Assembly (NCBI GenBank): GCA_018819325.1
Contig: JAHJQJ010000023.1
Span: 1-21,486, forward strand
DNA: 21,486 bases
Direction: 5' to 3'
DNA from: Patescibacteria group bacterium
GTDB taxonomy: Bacteria; Patescibacteriota; Microgenomatia; UBA1400; MFAQ01
Shown piece after piece: positions 1 to 7,823 of the stretch. The position numbers and the translations under genes were made by a program. Within the stretch, counting starts at the first letter, position 1; every line of letters begins with the position of its first letter. The notes under the pieces are model-generated. The model worked only from the letters and a program-made list of their open reading frames with translations. It made no database searches and was not told the DNA's origin.

Positions 1-33
1 ACCACTCTTGTTCCTCTTTCTCCTTACAAACAT
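1..33 (-). CDS. Putative transposase, N-terminal 11 codons only (runs off window)
   Basis: Reading leftward from an ATG at 33, eleven codons give MFVRRKRNKSG before the window ends. From memory, this resembles the opening of IS1634/IS4-group transposases, which often start with M-[FY]-[VI]-R-[RK]-K-K-N-x-S-G. Only eleven residues are visible, so the family call is weak. The start has no strong ribosome binding site. If correct, the terminal inverted repeat of the element should lie between 34 and about 219, where hairpins are present. Alternative: the start of an unrelated basic protein. Confidence 0.4.
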   Translation of the reverse strand, partial: MFVRRKRNKSG

Positions 34-89
34 TCTTAAATTCTACCAACGGGACACCCAGTTTGCGAAAAAGCCTAGTTATTCAGGCA

Positions 90-126
90 CACTTTTAAGG
101 ACAAAGGCTTGTCTTTGAGAAAAGTG
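90..126. repeat. Long imperfect inverted repeat (hairpin)
   Basis: CACTTTT at 90-96 pairs with AAAAGTG at 120-126, and GACAA at 100-104 pairs with TTGTC at 109-113 around the loop AGGC. The bases 97-99 can also pair with 114-116, leaving a three-base bulge. The result is a stem of about 15 bp in a gene-free stretch. It lies between a putative transposase start and the end of the leftward operon, so it may be part of a mobile-element end or a transcription stop. The rest of 34-219 shows no gene. Confidence 0.5.
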
Positions 127-137
127 CGGAAGACAGG

Positions 138-162
138 AAAAAAGACCACGCTCAGCGTGACC
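138..162 (-). terminator. Rho-independent terminator of the leftward valS operon
   Basis: Read on the minus strand, GGTCACGC-TGA-GCGTGGTC forms an 8-bp stem (two wobble pairs) followed directly by six T. It lies about 60 nt past the stop of the last operon gene (220), the expected place for the operon's end. Confidence 0.7.
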
Positions 163-219
163 TACCTCCTGACTAATTGTTCTTGGGTAATCAGTGGTTT
201 ATGTTTTTATTGAGACTCA

Positions 220-1242
220 CTAGTTCGTGAGAACTCCTAAGGATTTTTGGATATCGCTATGATTTTCCATAATCCATGATAAGGTGTCTAACCTGTTGGT
301 AGCTTCGACCAGCTCGACTCGAGTATCTGGCTTAGCTCTTTCGTTTAATACCCAAGACAATGTTCTTAACATCTCAGCGTACATAAGAGGTAAGATAAGC
401 TCCATTTCTCTTTCTCTTGGTCTAGCTATACTTGTATAGCCTTCAATAACACCATTGACAGTATCCATATTTAATCTTCCATTTTCAACACAGTTTAACT
501 GGATGCAACTTTGTAAATCGCAAATTCTAGGATCTATCGTAATTCCGCCAAGATCTACAAAACCCACGACCTTGTCACTTTGAATAATAATGTTTCGTCT
601 TTCAAAATCTCCATGACACGGTATTTTCGGTAGCAAGCCATAATAATCTACGTCCACTGAAGCCATAACCTTCTCGTAAAAACTTTTTAGCCCCTCAAAT
701 CTACCAAGATAGACTAAATCCACCTTTGACTTGGTTTCTTTCCCCCCTACCATATCTTTGCATCGCTGAATAAAATCAATAAAGACGTCTGATTCAAGTA
801 GGTTCTTTGACCGAAGTTGAAGACGACCCTCCCATTCAAAACCTTCAATATGCTGATGGTAGCTAGCAAGCATTTTTCCTACATCTACAGATTTTATCCG
901 ATCTATTTCAGATGGAGTGTTTCCTGAAATGAAAGGATAAACAAAATAACTTCCTGATTTTATATCCACTACAAATTCTCCGTGTCTCGTTCTTAATGGT
1001 TTTGGTGCTTGGTATGGGAATTCTGATTCTGCAAGATAACTTAAAACATCACATTGAAAACGCACATAATGCCTGAAGCTTCCAGCATTCCTTAAAACAC
1101 AATCGTTTTTATCGGCCACCTTAATGATCCAGTTGAGTGTTGAGTCTCCCATTGTTACAAAGTTTGTTTGTTCGGCCTTAATACCCCAGTTGGATTGAAG
1201 AAGTCTATCTACTTCGATAGGATCCAGATCACGTTCTTTCAT
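220..1242 (-). CDS. APH/choline-kinase family phosphotransferase
   Basis: This 340-residue protein has the catalytic loop HGDFERRN (residues 210-217), with Asp212 as likely catalytic base and Asn217 as metal ligand, and a second metal-binding Asp in VDLGG (229-233). This is the Brenner/APH signature of the aminoglycoside phosphotransferase and choline/ethanolamine/homoserine kinase superfamily. It should transfer a phosphate from ATP to a small hydroxylated molecule; the substrate cannot be read from sequence. It is the last gene of the leftward operon and its ATG lies inside the end of the nucleotidyltransferase gene (14-nt overlap), implying translational coupling. With the PLP aminotransferase, methyltransferase and glycosyltransferase upstream, a role in activating an amino sugar or similar surface component is more likely than drug resistance, but that is inference. 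Family call sure, substrate unknown. Confidence 0.8.
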   Translation of the reverse strand: MKERDLDPIEVDRLLQSNWGIKAEQTNFVTMGDSTLNWIIKVADKNDCVLRNAGSFRHYVRFQCDVLSYLAESEFPYQAPKPLRTRHGEFVVDIKSGSYFVYPFISGNTPSEIDRIKSVDVGKMLASYHQHIEGFEWEGRLQLRSKNLLESDVFIDFIQRCKDMVGGKETKSKVDLVYLGRFEGLKSFYEKVMASVDVDYYGLLPKIPCHGDFERRNIIIQSDKVVGFVDLGGITIDPRICDLQSCIQLNCVENGRLNMDTVNGVIEGYTSIARPREREMELILPLMYAEMLRTLSWVLNERAKPDTRVELVEATNRLDTLSWIMENHSDIQKSLGVLTN

Positions 1243-2098
1243 ACAGCTTCTCTGTTTCCTTAATTAGCTTAAGTAATTCATTGTATTTATTCTGTTTATC
1301 CTCCTTTTTGTAGTCGGAGGTATTAAATAAATCAGCCATTCTTTTTTTAAAATTTTTGGGCTTAATTTCAAAAGTATCTATATAACGACCATTAAATTTA
1401 TCTCCTGGATAATATCTGTTGTTAAGCGCAAAAATGCAAATTACCAATGACCTGATTGACCTTGCTACACAAGCATTAAAATTATAGTGATCGTTTCTCA
1501 TTGTGGCATATTTTGTTTTCATTGTTGTAATGGTCTTCGCATCTTTAATATAATACTGAAACGTTTCATCTCTTAAGTGACTAGAGCTATAGTCACTTAG
1601 GTAGTCCTTAAGTTCCTGCAACTGACCCTTTTTGTCGATCAGAATCTTGCTTTCAGAGATACAACTTGCAACACCACTTTCATAATGTCCAAACGGGGTA
1701 TCATGAATGCCATGTTTGGGTAAAATCAGACCCGATTTAAAGTCTTGCATTCTAGCGAAAAATTCGTGTATATCTCTGTAACCAAGCTCAAACTTAATTC
1801 CATTGAAAGCAAAGAAAGTATGATATCCCCATGCCGAGTGATACCAATGAATCTTTTTGGACCTTATAAGTTTGGCGTTTAGCTTTTTTAATATTTTTCT
1901 GATATTTTCTTCCGAGGGAATGCTTTTTTCGTAATAAACATACATTTCTATGTCGGACACTATGTCTGTAAAACCACGAGCCAAGGATCCACCAATTACC
2001 ACAGACACAACTTCCGGCAAATCCGAATACAAAGAAACTACTTTTCTGGCTGCCTTCTCATATTTTTCTATTAGTTGCTGTTTTTGTTTTCTGGTCAT
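1229..2098 (-). CDS. Pol-beta-fold nucleotidyltransferase (antibiotic-NTase-like)
   Basis: The 289-residue product carries GGSLARG (36-42) followed by SDIEM (48-52), the GS-x10-D-x-[DE] signature of the minimal DNA-polymerase-beta nucleotidyltransferase fold, with Asp49 and Glu51 as likely metal ligands. Such enzymes move a nucleotide onto a hydroxyl of a small molecule (as in streptomycin or kanamycin adenylyltransferases) or a protein. The C-terminal 180 residues are helical-looking, rich in Lys and Tyr, and not assigned. The start overlaps the glycosyltransferase stop by four nt (ATGA), and its own end overlaps the kinase start. It is not the Rossmann-type sugar-1-phosphate nucleotidyltransferase, so it need not make an NDP-sugar. 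Substrate unknown. Confidence 0.75.
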   Translation of the reverse strand: MTRKQKQQLIEKYEKAARKVVSLYSDLPEVVSVVIGGSLARGFTDIVSDIEMYVYYEKSIPSEENIRKILKKLNAKLIRSKKIHWYHSAWGYHTFFAFNGIKFELGYRDIHEFFARMQDFKSGLILPKHGIHDTPFGHYESGVASCISESKILIDKKGQLQELKDYLSDYSSSHLRDETFQYYIKDAKTITTMKTKYATMRNDHYNFNACVARSIRSLVICIFALNNRYYPGDKFNGRYIDTFEIKPKNFKKRMADLFNTSDYKKEDKQNKYNELLKLIKETEKLYERT

Positions 2099-3141
2099 TT
2101 TACTTCGTAAAATTCGAGATTATGATAATCTTTGATCTTTTTTATATTTCTCTTTTCTGGGGAGCAATTATAGTCAATACTATTCAGTAAAGCAAAGTAT
2201 GCCTTTAAATTATGTTTAAGCTCTTTCAATTCTTCTTCACGCGACCCAGAGTATCTCTCATGCACAATATGATAGTAAACATTATTCATAACCGGAATAA
2301 CAAAGTTACCCTCTCCGATTAGCCGTGCCCCAAAGGCAATATCTTGGGCTCCCCACCCGTCAAACCCTTTCTCAGGAAATCCACCAGATAATATGGCTGC
2401 TTGTTTCTTTACACTCAACCCATGCGAAATGATTAATGAAGGCAAATCCCAAAAACCAATTTTCTGACCATATTCAAGCCCCTTTAAATTATTGGTTTCC
2501 CGTAGTATTCGATACTCCCTTGGAGTTGTTTTTATAAAATTATCTGATGGGTGATACAGTGGGATAAAGAATTCTTCTCCTTTTACAGAATACCTCCAGT
2601 CAGAGCGAAGACTAGGCTTTTTCGTACTTTTCAATTCTTCGAAATCTATATCTTCTTTAAAACCAATAAAAATACAATCTTTCGTGTGGAATTGTCTAAT
2701 AGCAAATTTCAAAACAAAATCTTGATCAAAAATTATATCTTGATCTGTAAAGATAATAGAATCCCCATCAGATGCAAGCATCCCAGTATTTCTTGTAAAT
2801 GACCTGCCTCTGTTACGTATTTGTCTAATAAACTTAGTTTTAAAGTTTAAATTGAGGTTTTTCACCATTCCAAGCATACTTTCTGGTGATCCATCGTCAA
2901 CTACAATAACCTCAAAATTTTTGTAAGTTTGAGTTTCTAAATTTTTAAACATTAAAGATAGTGTTTTATGCCCCATGTAGCAGGAAATTACAATTGAAAC
3001 AAACTCATTACATTTTGCTGTATTTTCTGACTGTTGTTTATTTGTAACCAACTCAATACCTGTTTTTTCCCTGAATGACTTTTCTACTTGAGCATAATCA
3101 TTTAACTGAGTATTTATTTTTTGTTGTAAGGTTTTAATCAT
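2095..3141 (-). CDS. Family 2 glycosyltransferase with GT7-type C-terminal region
   Basis: The 348-residue protein has an N-terminal leader of about 45 residues, then a GT-A fold: the first strand FVSIVISCYMG, VVDDGSPE (80-87) for nucleotide-sugar binding, and TDQD (132-135) at the DxD position for metal. The C-terminal GGFPEKGFDGWGAQD (253-267) fits the GGWG-[EA]-D acceptor/catalytic signature of the galactosyl/GalNAc-transferase C-terminal domain. It probably adds a hexose or N-acetylhexosamine to a surface polymer or lipid carrier. No membrane segment is apparent, so it is likely cytoplasmic or peripheral. It overlaps the methyltransferase by 8 nt and the nucleotidyltransferase by 4 nt, as part of one operon. 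Donor sugar unknown. Confidence 0.85.
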   Translation of the reverse strand: MIKTLQQKINTQLNDYAQVEKSFREKTGIELVTNKQQSENTAKCNEFVSIVISCYMGHKTLSLMFKNLETQTYKNFEVIVVDDGSPESMLGMVKNLNLNFKTKFIRQIRNRGRSFTRNTGMLASDGDSIIFTDQDIIFDQDFVLKFAIRQFHTKDCIFIGFKEDIDFEELKSTKKPSLRSDWRYSVKGEEFFIPLYHPSDNFIKTTPREYRILRETNNLKGLEYGQKIGFWDLPSLIISHGLSVKKQAAILSGGFPEKGFDGWGAQDIAFGARLIGEGNFVIPVMNNVYYHIVHERYSGSREEELKELKHNLKAYFALLNSIDYNCSPEKRNIKKIKDYHNLEFYEVK

Positions 3142-3874
3142 ATTTTTTAATCACATAAAAAATTTGCCCTCTCCAAAAACATTTTTCTATATCACCAGAG
3201 TTGTAATTTATGTAGTACTTACGAAACACACGAAGTCTAGTTCCTTTTAAATAGCCTTCTACTTCCATGGGGCCGAAAAAATGAACTTTCATCTCCACAT
3301 CTTCACCAGATACTAATTTTTTAAATTTAATGTATTCTTCTTTATAATAAGCTGAATAAGCTGACTTCAGAATATCTTTTACTATGTTTTGAATCACTTG
3401 AAATGTTCCGTATGATTTTGCATTGTATATATTGTTGACATCCAAGAAAAACCACCCTCCGTTTTTTAGTAAATTTTGATCTATGTTAACCAAAGTTTTT
3501 CGGATATTGTCGTAGGGTTCAACGTGACCCAAAACATTCCATAGACATGTTACAACATCGAAACGATCACTGGAGTTTATATCAACAATCGAGCTTTTTA
3601 CTGCTTTGATCTTTGGAATTTTTCTAGATAGTATCAGCATCTCATCGCTATTATCTACAAGCAATACTTTCTTGACCTGTAAACTGTTGGCCAATTTTGA
3701 TATGTGCACTCCGTCTCCGCTCCCTAGGTCTACTATAGAATCAGCTTTCCCCAAAATTGTGACTATTAGATTATCGATAGTTTTTAGATAATCCTGCTTT
3801 TCTTCAGATACCTTTCGATAATTTGGAGCTAACTTATCATAGGTAATTTGTGATTGAGTTTTGGCATCTTTCAT
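3134..3874 (-). CDS. Class I SAM-dependent methyltransferase
   Basis: The 246-residue protein shows SAM motif I as VDLGSGDG (48-55), an acidic end to strand 2 (LLVDNSDE), and a motif IV region FDVVTCLWNVLGHV typical of small-molecule methyltransferases. The C-terminal third, with KVHFFGPMEVEGYL, would cap the active site and choose the substrate. The ATG overlaps the aminotransferase stop by 4 nt and the stop overlaps the glycosyltransferase start by 8 nt. Being between a sugar-type aminotransferase and a glycosyltransferase, it could N- or O-methylate an amino sugar, as in N-methylated deoxysugar pathways; that is inference. Confidence 0.85.
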   Translation of the reverse strand: MKDAKTQSQITYDKLAPNYRKVSEEKQDYLKTIDNLIVTILGKADSIVDLGSGDGVHISKLANSLQVKKVLLVDNSDEMLILSRKIPKIKAVKSSIVDINSSDRFDVVTCLWNVLGHVEPYDNIRKTLVNIDQNLLKNGGWFFLDVNNIYNAKSYGTFQVIQNIVKDILKSAYSAYYKEEYIKFKKLVSGEDVEMKVHFFGPMEVEGYLKGTRLRVFRKYYINYNSGDIEKCFWRGQIFYVIKKYD

Positions 3875-4989
3875 TTCACTGATAAATCAATTTCTTTAAC
3901 AATGTATTCAACCTCCTCAGGTTTAAGAGATGGAAACAATGGCAAAGCTAAAGATCTCTTGTATATGTTTTGTGCCACGGGACAGGCGTTGATCGAATAA
4001 CCTCTTTTTTTAAATTCACGATAAGAAGTTATTGGCGGAAAGTATGTTTTGCACTCTATTCCTTTGTTAAGAAGCCTCCTTTGAACTTTATCTCGCAACG
4101 CTTGATTTTTAAAAACAACAAAGTACAAAAACCAACTTCTGCGGTATCTATCAGATTCAAAGGGTGTTTCCATTGAATCAAACTTTTTTAGTAATTTTGT
4201 ATAAAGATCTGCTAGTTTTGTTCTTTGAATAAGCATTTTTTGCAACTTTTTGAGTTGTACTCTTCCAACCGCAGCTTGAATTTCTGTCATGCGGTAGTTG
4301 TAACCTAATCTCACGTGGTCTAGCCAATTCTTCTCAGAAGATCGCCCCTGATCTCTTAGTGACCTGCATAGATTGCCAACCATTCTGTTATCTGTCACTA
4401 TTACTCCTCCTTCACCAGCACTAGTCATTTGTTTACTTTCAAAAAAACTAAAAACTGTGACGTCTCCTACCTGGGCAACTGGAAATGATTTAGACGGTCT
4501 ACCAATAGCTTGACAGGAGTCTTCTAAAACTTGAAGTCCGTGTTCTTCCTTAAGCTTCTTGATTTGACCCATATCTGCTAGAAGTCCCCAGATATGAACA
4601 GGTAATATTCCCTTTGTTTTACTATTTATCTTTTGAGGTATTTTCTGGACATTTATATTTAGAGTCTTTTGATCTATATCCACAAAAATCGGCTTAATAC
4701 CTTCATGCAAAAGAACATTCGAGGTGGCAACAAAACTATATGGGGTAGTAATTACTTCATCACCTTGTTTCCAACCCAAGCTTTTAATACCTAGATGAAG
4801 ACCACTAGTCCCGCTATTAACCATAATTGCGTGAGATTTGCCCATGTACTTAGCAAACTCCTCTTCAAATTTTTCCACCTGATCGCCCCTGCTTAATTTA
4901 CCAGAGCGAATTACTTTTAGTGCTACCGCTTCATCTTCAATATCCAGTTGGGGTCTGTAGAGAGGGATTTTCATTGTCAGTGGCATCAT
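3871..4989 (-). CDS. DegT/DnrJ/EryC1/StrS-family PLP aminotransferase
   Basis: The 372-residue protein has the full layout of sugar aminotransferases: SGTSGLHLGI (59-68) binding the PLP phosphate, LEDSCQAIG (155-163) contacting the ring, and SFFESKQMTSAGEGG (181-195) with Lys186 as the Schiff-base lysine. C-terminal RLGYNYRMTEIQAAVGRVQL is also diagnostic. The family converts keto-sugars, usually on UDP or dTDP, to amino sugars with Glu or Gln as donor. The first ATG (4989) overlaps the valS stop as ATGATG; a start six codons on (MKIPLYRP) would fit the usual N-terminus equally well. No sugar dehydratase or epimerase is present in this window, so the keto-sugar must be made elsewhere. Confidence 0.92.
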   Translation of the reverse strand: MMPLTMKIPLYRPQLDIEDEAVALKVIRSGKLSRGDQVEKFEEEFAKYMGKSHAIMVNSGTSGLHLGIKSLGWKQGDEVITTPYSFVATSNVLLHEGIKPIFVDIDQKTLNINVQKIPQKINSKTKGILPVHIWGLLADMGQIKKLKEEHGLQVLEDSCQAIGRPSKSFPVAQVGDVTVFSFFESKQMTSAGEGGVIVTDNRMVGNLCRSLRDQGRSSEKNWLDHVRLGYNYRMTEIQAAVGRVQLKKLQKMLIQRTKLADLYTKLLKKFDSMETPFESDRYRRSWFLYFVVFKNQALRDKVQRRLLNKGIECKTYFPPITSYREFKKRGYSINACPVAQNIYKRSLALPLFPSLKPEEVEYIVKEIDLSVK

Positions 4990-7508
4990 ATTTTAATTTC
5001 TACATCTTCTTGGTAATTTTTTTCATCATCGGAAGAAGTTATCACAACTTGCTGAGCCCTGCTTACAGAAGTTATGTCAACAACAAAAGCTTCTACGGCC
5101 TCCTTTTTCTCTGGTGTATCACATCTTATAACTACTGTTTCTAGGAAAGAACTAAGTTTCATCTTTCTTTCTGATTTAAATTTTCTAACCTCTGATACAA
5201 CATTTAGCATTAGTTGCGCACCAGTCATAATCTTTTCGTTCTGTTCTCCACTAGCCACATCTACCCAAGAGGTATTATGAATACTGTTTATTTTTTCGAA
5301 CTGATAAAAATAACCACGGTCACTACCACTTTCTAAGTTTCCTTGAAATATTTTTTCTCCTGTCTGAATATAATCACTATGATACATCTCTTCTGTTATA
5401 TGAGGAATAAATGGAGAGACCATCCTCAAAATACCGAAATACGTCTGATAAAGTGCGTACTGGGCAGATGCTCTTGCCTTAGAGTCTTCGAAGTCGTAAA
5501 GTCTCCCTTTTATCAACTCCAAATAGTTATCTGTGAAGTCATCCCAGAAAAATCTTTCAAATTCACTTAACGCTTTTGAGAAATCATATCTTTCGAACTC
5601 CTCTACCATTCGGGACGAGGCTTCTCTCATCCTTTGAATAATCCATCTATCAGTAGCAACGAGTTGATCTTCTGACACTTGCACATTAGTAGGATCAAAA
5701 TCTTGAAGATTAGCCAGAGAGAATTTCCCAGCATTTAGTAGTTTGGTGACTAACTTTCTGCCATTTCGTGCTTGCTCGTCTTCGTAGTATGAGTCCTTTC
5801 CTATGGAGGCTTGGCACATTGCGTATCGAATCGCATCTGCAGAGTGCTGACTGATTAAATCTCGAGGCTTATATTGTCCTCCTCCTGTCTTTTTGCTTAT
5901 CTTCTCTCCCTTTTTAACAAGTACATGACCTGAAATCATTAAGTCTTTCCAAGGAACTTCACCGTAATTATAAAGGCTCATTAAAATTGTATATACAGCC
6001 CAAGTTCGAATGATATCGTGTGCCTGGGGTCGCATAGACATAGGTAACATCTTTCCTCTTAATTGACCATTTAATTCGTGTTGGTTGTTAATCTCAGGCG
6101 TCAGCGATGACGTAAACCAGGTGTCAAAGACAGTAGTCTCTGGCGTTATTGAATGACTTCCACAATGCGGACATTGTTCAAAAACCATATCTTCTCTTGG
6201 ATCCACCGGTAAACTATCCTCCTCGGGTATAAGAATTTGGTGACAGTCATCACAGGAATATGCAGGAATGGGTATTCCAAAAAACCTCTCTCTTGATATG
6301 CACCAGTCCCACTTCAAATTTTCCACCCAATCACGATATCTTTTTATCATGTGCCTTGGGTACCAGTTAATTTTATTACCAGCTTCAACTAAATCCTTTT
6401 TCGCATCTAGGGTTTTTACAAACCATTGTATTCGAGGAATAATTTCTACTGAAATTCCACATCTTTCGTGTGTCCCCACCGCGTGAGTTATTTGCTTTTC
6501 ACCTCTGATGTAACCTTCTTGTTTAAGTCTGCCAACAATCATGTCTCTCGCTTCAGCTATTGAGAGACCTTCCAGATAAGGTGCATTTTCAAGTTTTCCA
6601 ACTAAACCATCTTCGTTAATCATAACCCTACTTGTTAGATTGTATTTTCTTACCCAGTGCAAATCTGTTTCGTCACCATACGTACAGCACATAACAGCCC
6701 CCGTACCTTTTTCCGTGGAAACTAGCTCATCAACCAATACTTCCACTTCATCTCCAAGTGAGGTTTTTACCCTTTGCCCAACAAGTTTTTGGTATCTATT
6801 ATCCGTAGAATTAACAAAGACAGCAACACATGCTGGAATCAATTCAGGTCTAGTAGTTGAAATAATTAAGTCCTCTCCCAACTCGGTCAAGAAGGCAATA
6901 TCATAAAACACAGACGGTCTTTCTTGATCTTCAACTTCAGCTTGAGCGATTGAGGTCAAGCATTCGTGGCAATAAAGGGCAGGAGCTTCTTGTCTATATA
7001 TCAAACCTTCTTCGTATAGCCTCTTAAAAGTTGTTTGAGAAGTTCTTTGAACTTCATCAGAGATTGTAGAGTACTCCAATCTCCAATCCACACTCATTCC
7101 AATTGATTGCCAAAGATTTTTATATTCGTCGGCGTACTTTCTTACTACCCCCAAACAACTTCGTTGAAATTCCCGTAAACCTTGATCCTGCCCTTTTATA
7201 CCCAACTCTTTTTCGACTAATCTCTCAGTTGGAAGTCCATTGTCGTCGAAACCAAAGGGGTAACGGACATTGTAACCAGCCATTCTTCTAAATCTAGATA
7301 CCACCTCGGCCTGCGTATATGAATATATGTGCCCCAAATGAAGCGATCCAGAAATAGTTGGAGGGGGAGTATCTATTGTATATAAAGGCTTATTTGAATT
7401 AGGTTCAAACTCGTATACCTTTTCTCTTTCCCAGAATTGTTGCCAGTAAGGCTCCCTATCAGCAAATCTATAACCTTCCTTTTTTTGAGAGGTCTCTTTT
7501 TTAACCAT
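4986..7508 (-). CDS. valS: Valyl-tRNA synthetase (archaeal-like type)
   Basis: The 840-residue protein charges tRNA-Val. The opening TPPPTISGSLHLGH carries the HIGH box as HLGH (57-60). The editing (CP1) domain follows, then the MRPQAHDIIRTW block (492-503) and the KMSKS loop as KISKK (536-540). Cys180/183 and the quartet Cys419/422/446/449 look like zinc knuckles. The SGSLHLGH form, the second zinc ribbon and RPQAHDIIRTW are hallmarks of the archaeal-like ValRS branch (also in Rickettsia) rather than the E. coli branch. The long C-terminal coiled coil of E. coli-type ValRS appears absent. Translation starts at an ATG 13 nt after AAGGAG (7522-7527). It is promoter-proximal in the six-gene operon, so its promoter probably drives the sugar genes as well. 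Confidence 0.96.
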   Translation of the reverse strand: MVKKETSQKKEGYRFADREPYWQQFWEREKVYEFEPNSNKPLYTIDTPPPTISGSLHLGHIYSYTQAEVVSRFRRMAGYNVRYPFGFDDNGLPTERLVEKELGIKGQDQGLREFQRSCLGVVRKYADEYKNLWQSIGMSVDWRLEYSTISDEVQRTSQTTFKRLYEEGLIYRQEAPALYCHECLTSIAQAEVEDQERPSVFYDIAFLTELGEDLIISTTRPELIPACVAVFVNSTDNRYQKLVGQRVKTSLGDEVEVLVDELVSTEKGTGAVMCCTYGDETDLHWVRKYNLTSRVMINEDGLVGKLENAPYLEGLSIAEARDMIVGRLKQEGYIRGEKQITHAVGTHERCGISVEIIPRIQWFVKTLDAKKDLVEAGNKINWYPRHMIKRYRDWVENLKWDWCISRERFFGIPIPAYSCDDCHQILIPEEDSLPVDPREDMVFEQCPHCGSHSITPETTVFDTWFTSSLTPEINNQHELNGQLRGKMLPMSMRPQAHDIIRTWAVYTILMSLYNYGEVPWKDLMISGHVLVKKGEKISKKTGGGQYKPRDLISQHSADAIRYAMCQASIGKDSYYEDEQARNGRKLVTKLLNAGKFSLANLQDFDPTNVQVSEDQLVATDRWIIQRMREASSRMVEEFERYDFSKALSEFERFFWDDFTDNYLELIKGRLYDFEDSKARASAQYALYQTYFGILRMVSPFIPHITEEMYHSDYIQTGEKIFQGNLESGSDRGYFYQFEKINSIHNTSWVDVASGEQNEKIMTGAQLMLNVVSEVRKFKSERKMKLSSFLETVVIRCDTPEKKEAVEAFVVDITSVSRAQQVVITSSDDEKNYQEDVEIKI

Positions 7509-7569
7509 GTTTTCTGCTTTTCTCCTTCATTTTATCCTCTAAATTTATTTGATCTAGTCTGCGGACCAT
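7501..7569 (-). CDS. Putative 22-codon upstream ORF overlapping the valS start
   Basis: An ATG at 7569 lies 6 nt after the -10 box, that is, at the predicted transcription start. It opens a 22-codon frame that runs through the valS ribosome binding site and ends in TAA (7501-7503) just inside valS, in another frame. The peptide is very basic and polar (starts MVRRLDQ, ends KSRKHG). It could couple or dampen valS translation, or be meaningless. Only one Val codon occurs (second position), so classical Val attenuation is unlikely. Confidence 0.25.
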   Translation of the reverse strand: MVRRLDQINLEDKMKEKSRKHG

Positions 7570-7575
7570 GAGGCT

Positions 7576-7604
7576 ATTGTACCTATATTAAATACAGGGT
7601 TCAA
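7576..7604 (-). promoter_or_regulatory. Sigma-70-type promoter of the valS operon
   Basis: On the minus strand, TTGAAC (7599-7604), a spacer of exactly 17 nt, and TACAAT (7576-7581) match a housekeeping promoter (4/6 and 5/6). The predicted start is near 7569, giving a valS leader of about 60 nt that holds an AAGGAG ribosome binding site. No T-box specifier/antiterminator structure was recognised in this leader. Confidence 0.7.
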
Positions 7605-7647
7605 CTTTAGAAATGGATCCGATACAAGAAAGATAAGTAAACGTGTT

Positions 7648-7782
7648 TCATTTACACTTCAACCCTCCCCTAAACTTTTTAAACCGCCACTCCACCCACG
7701 GAATAAACGGAAAAACGCTGTAGTGAAACATAACCTTTCTATAATAATCAGACTTGTGTTTTTTTAGAAACAAATCTTCCTT
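7648..7782 (-). pseudogene. Short remnant of an unknown gene (C-terminal-like)
   Basis: Between a TAA at 7783-7785 and a TGA at 7648-7650 the minus strand stays open for 44 codons with strongly protein-like content, including HKSDYYRK and FPFIPWVEWRFKKF. This aromatic-basic tail resembles C-termini of membrane-associated transferases, but I do not recognise a family. An ATG at 7731 with TATTAT nine nt upstream could make a 27-residue peptide from it. The remaining bases of the 7509-7823 gap show only the valS promoter and leader. Confidence 0.3.
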
Positions 7783-7823
7783 TTATTTCCTGTAACGTAA
7801 TATATTTTCATTTTATCTAAACA

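Noticed and set aside
55..84. Second leftward terminator (GCCT hairpin followed by five T at about 69-84)
   Set aside because: The stem is only four base pairs; the stronger terminator at 138-162 already ends the operon.
7509..7610. T-box leader upstream of valS
   Set aside because: No conserved T-box sequence or terminator was found, and the predicted leader of about 60 nt is too short.
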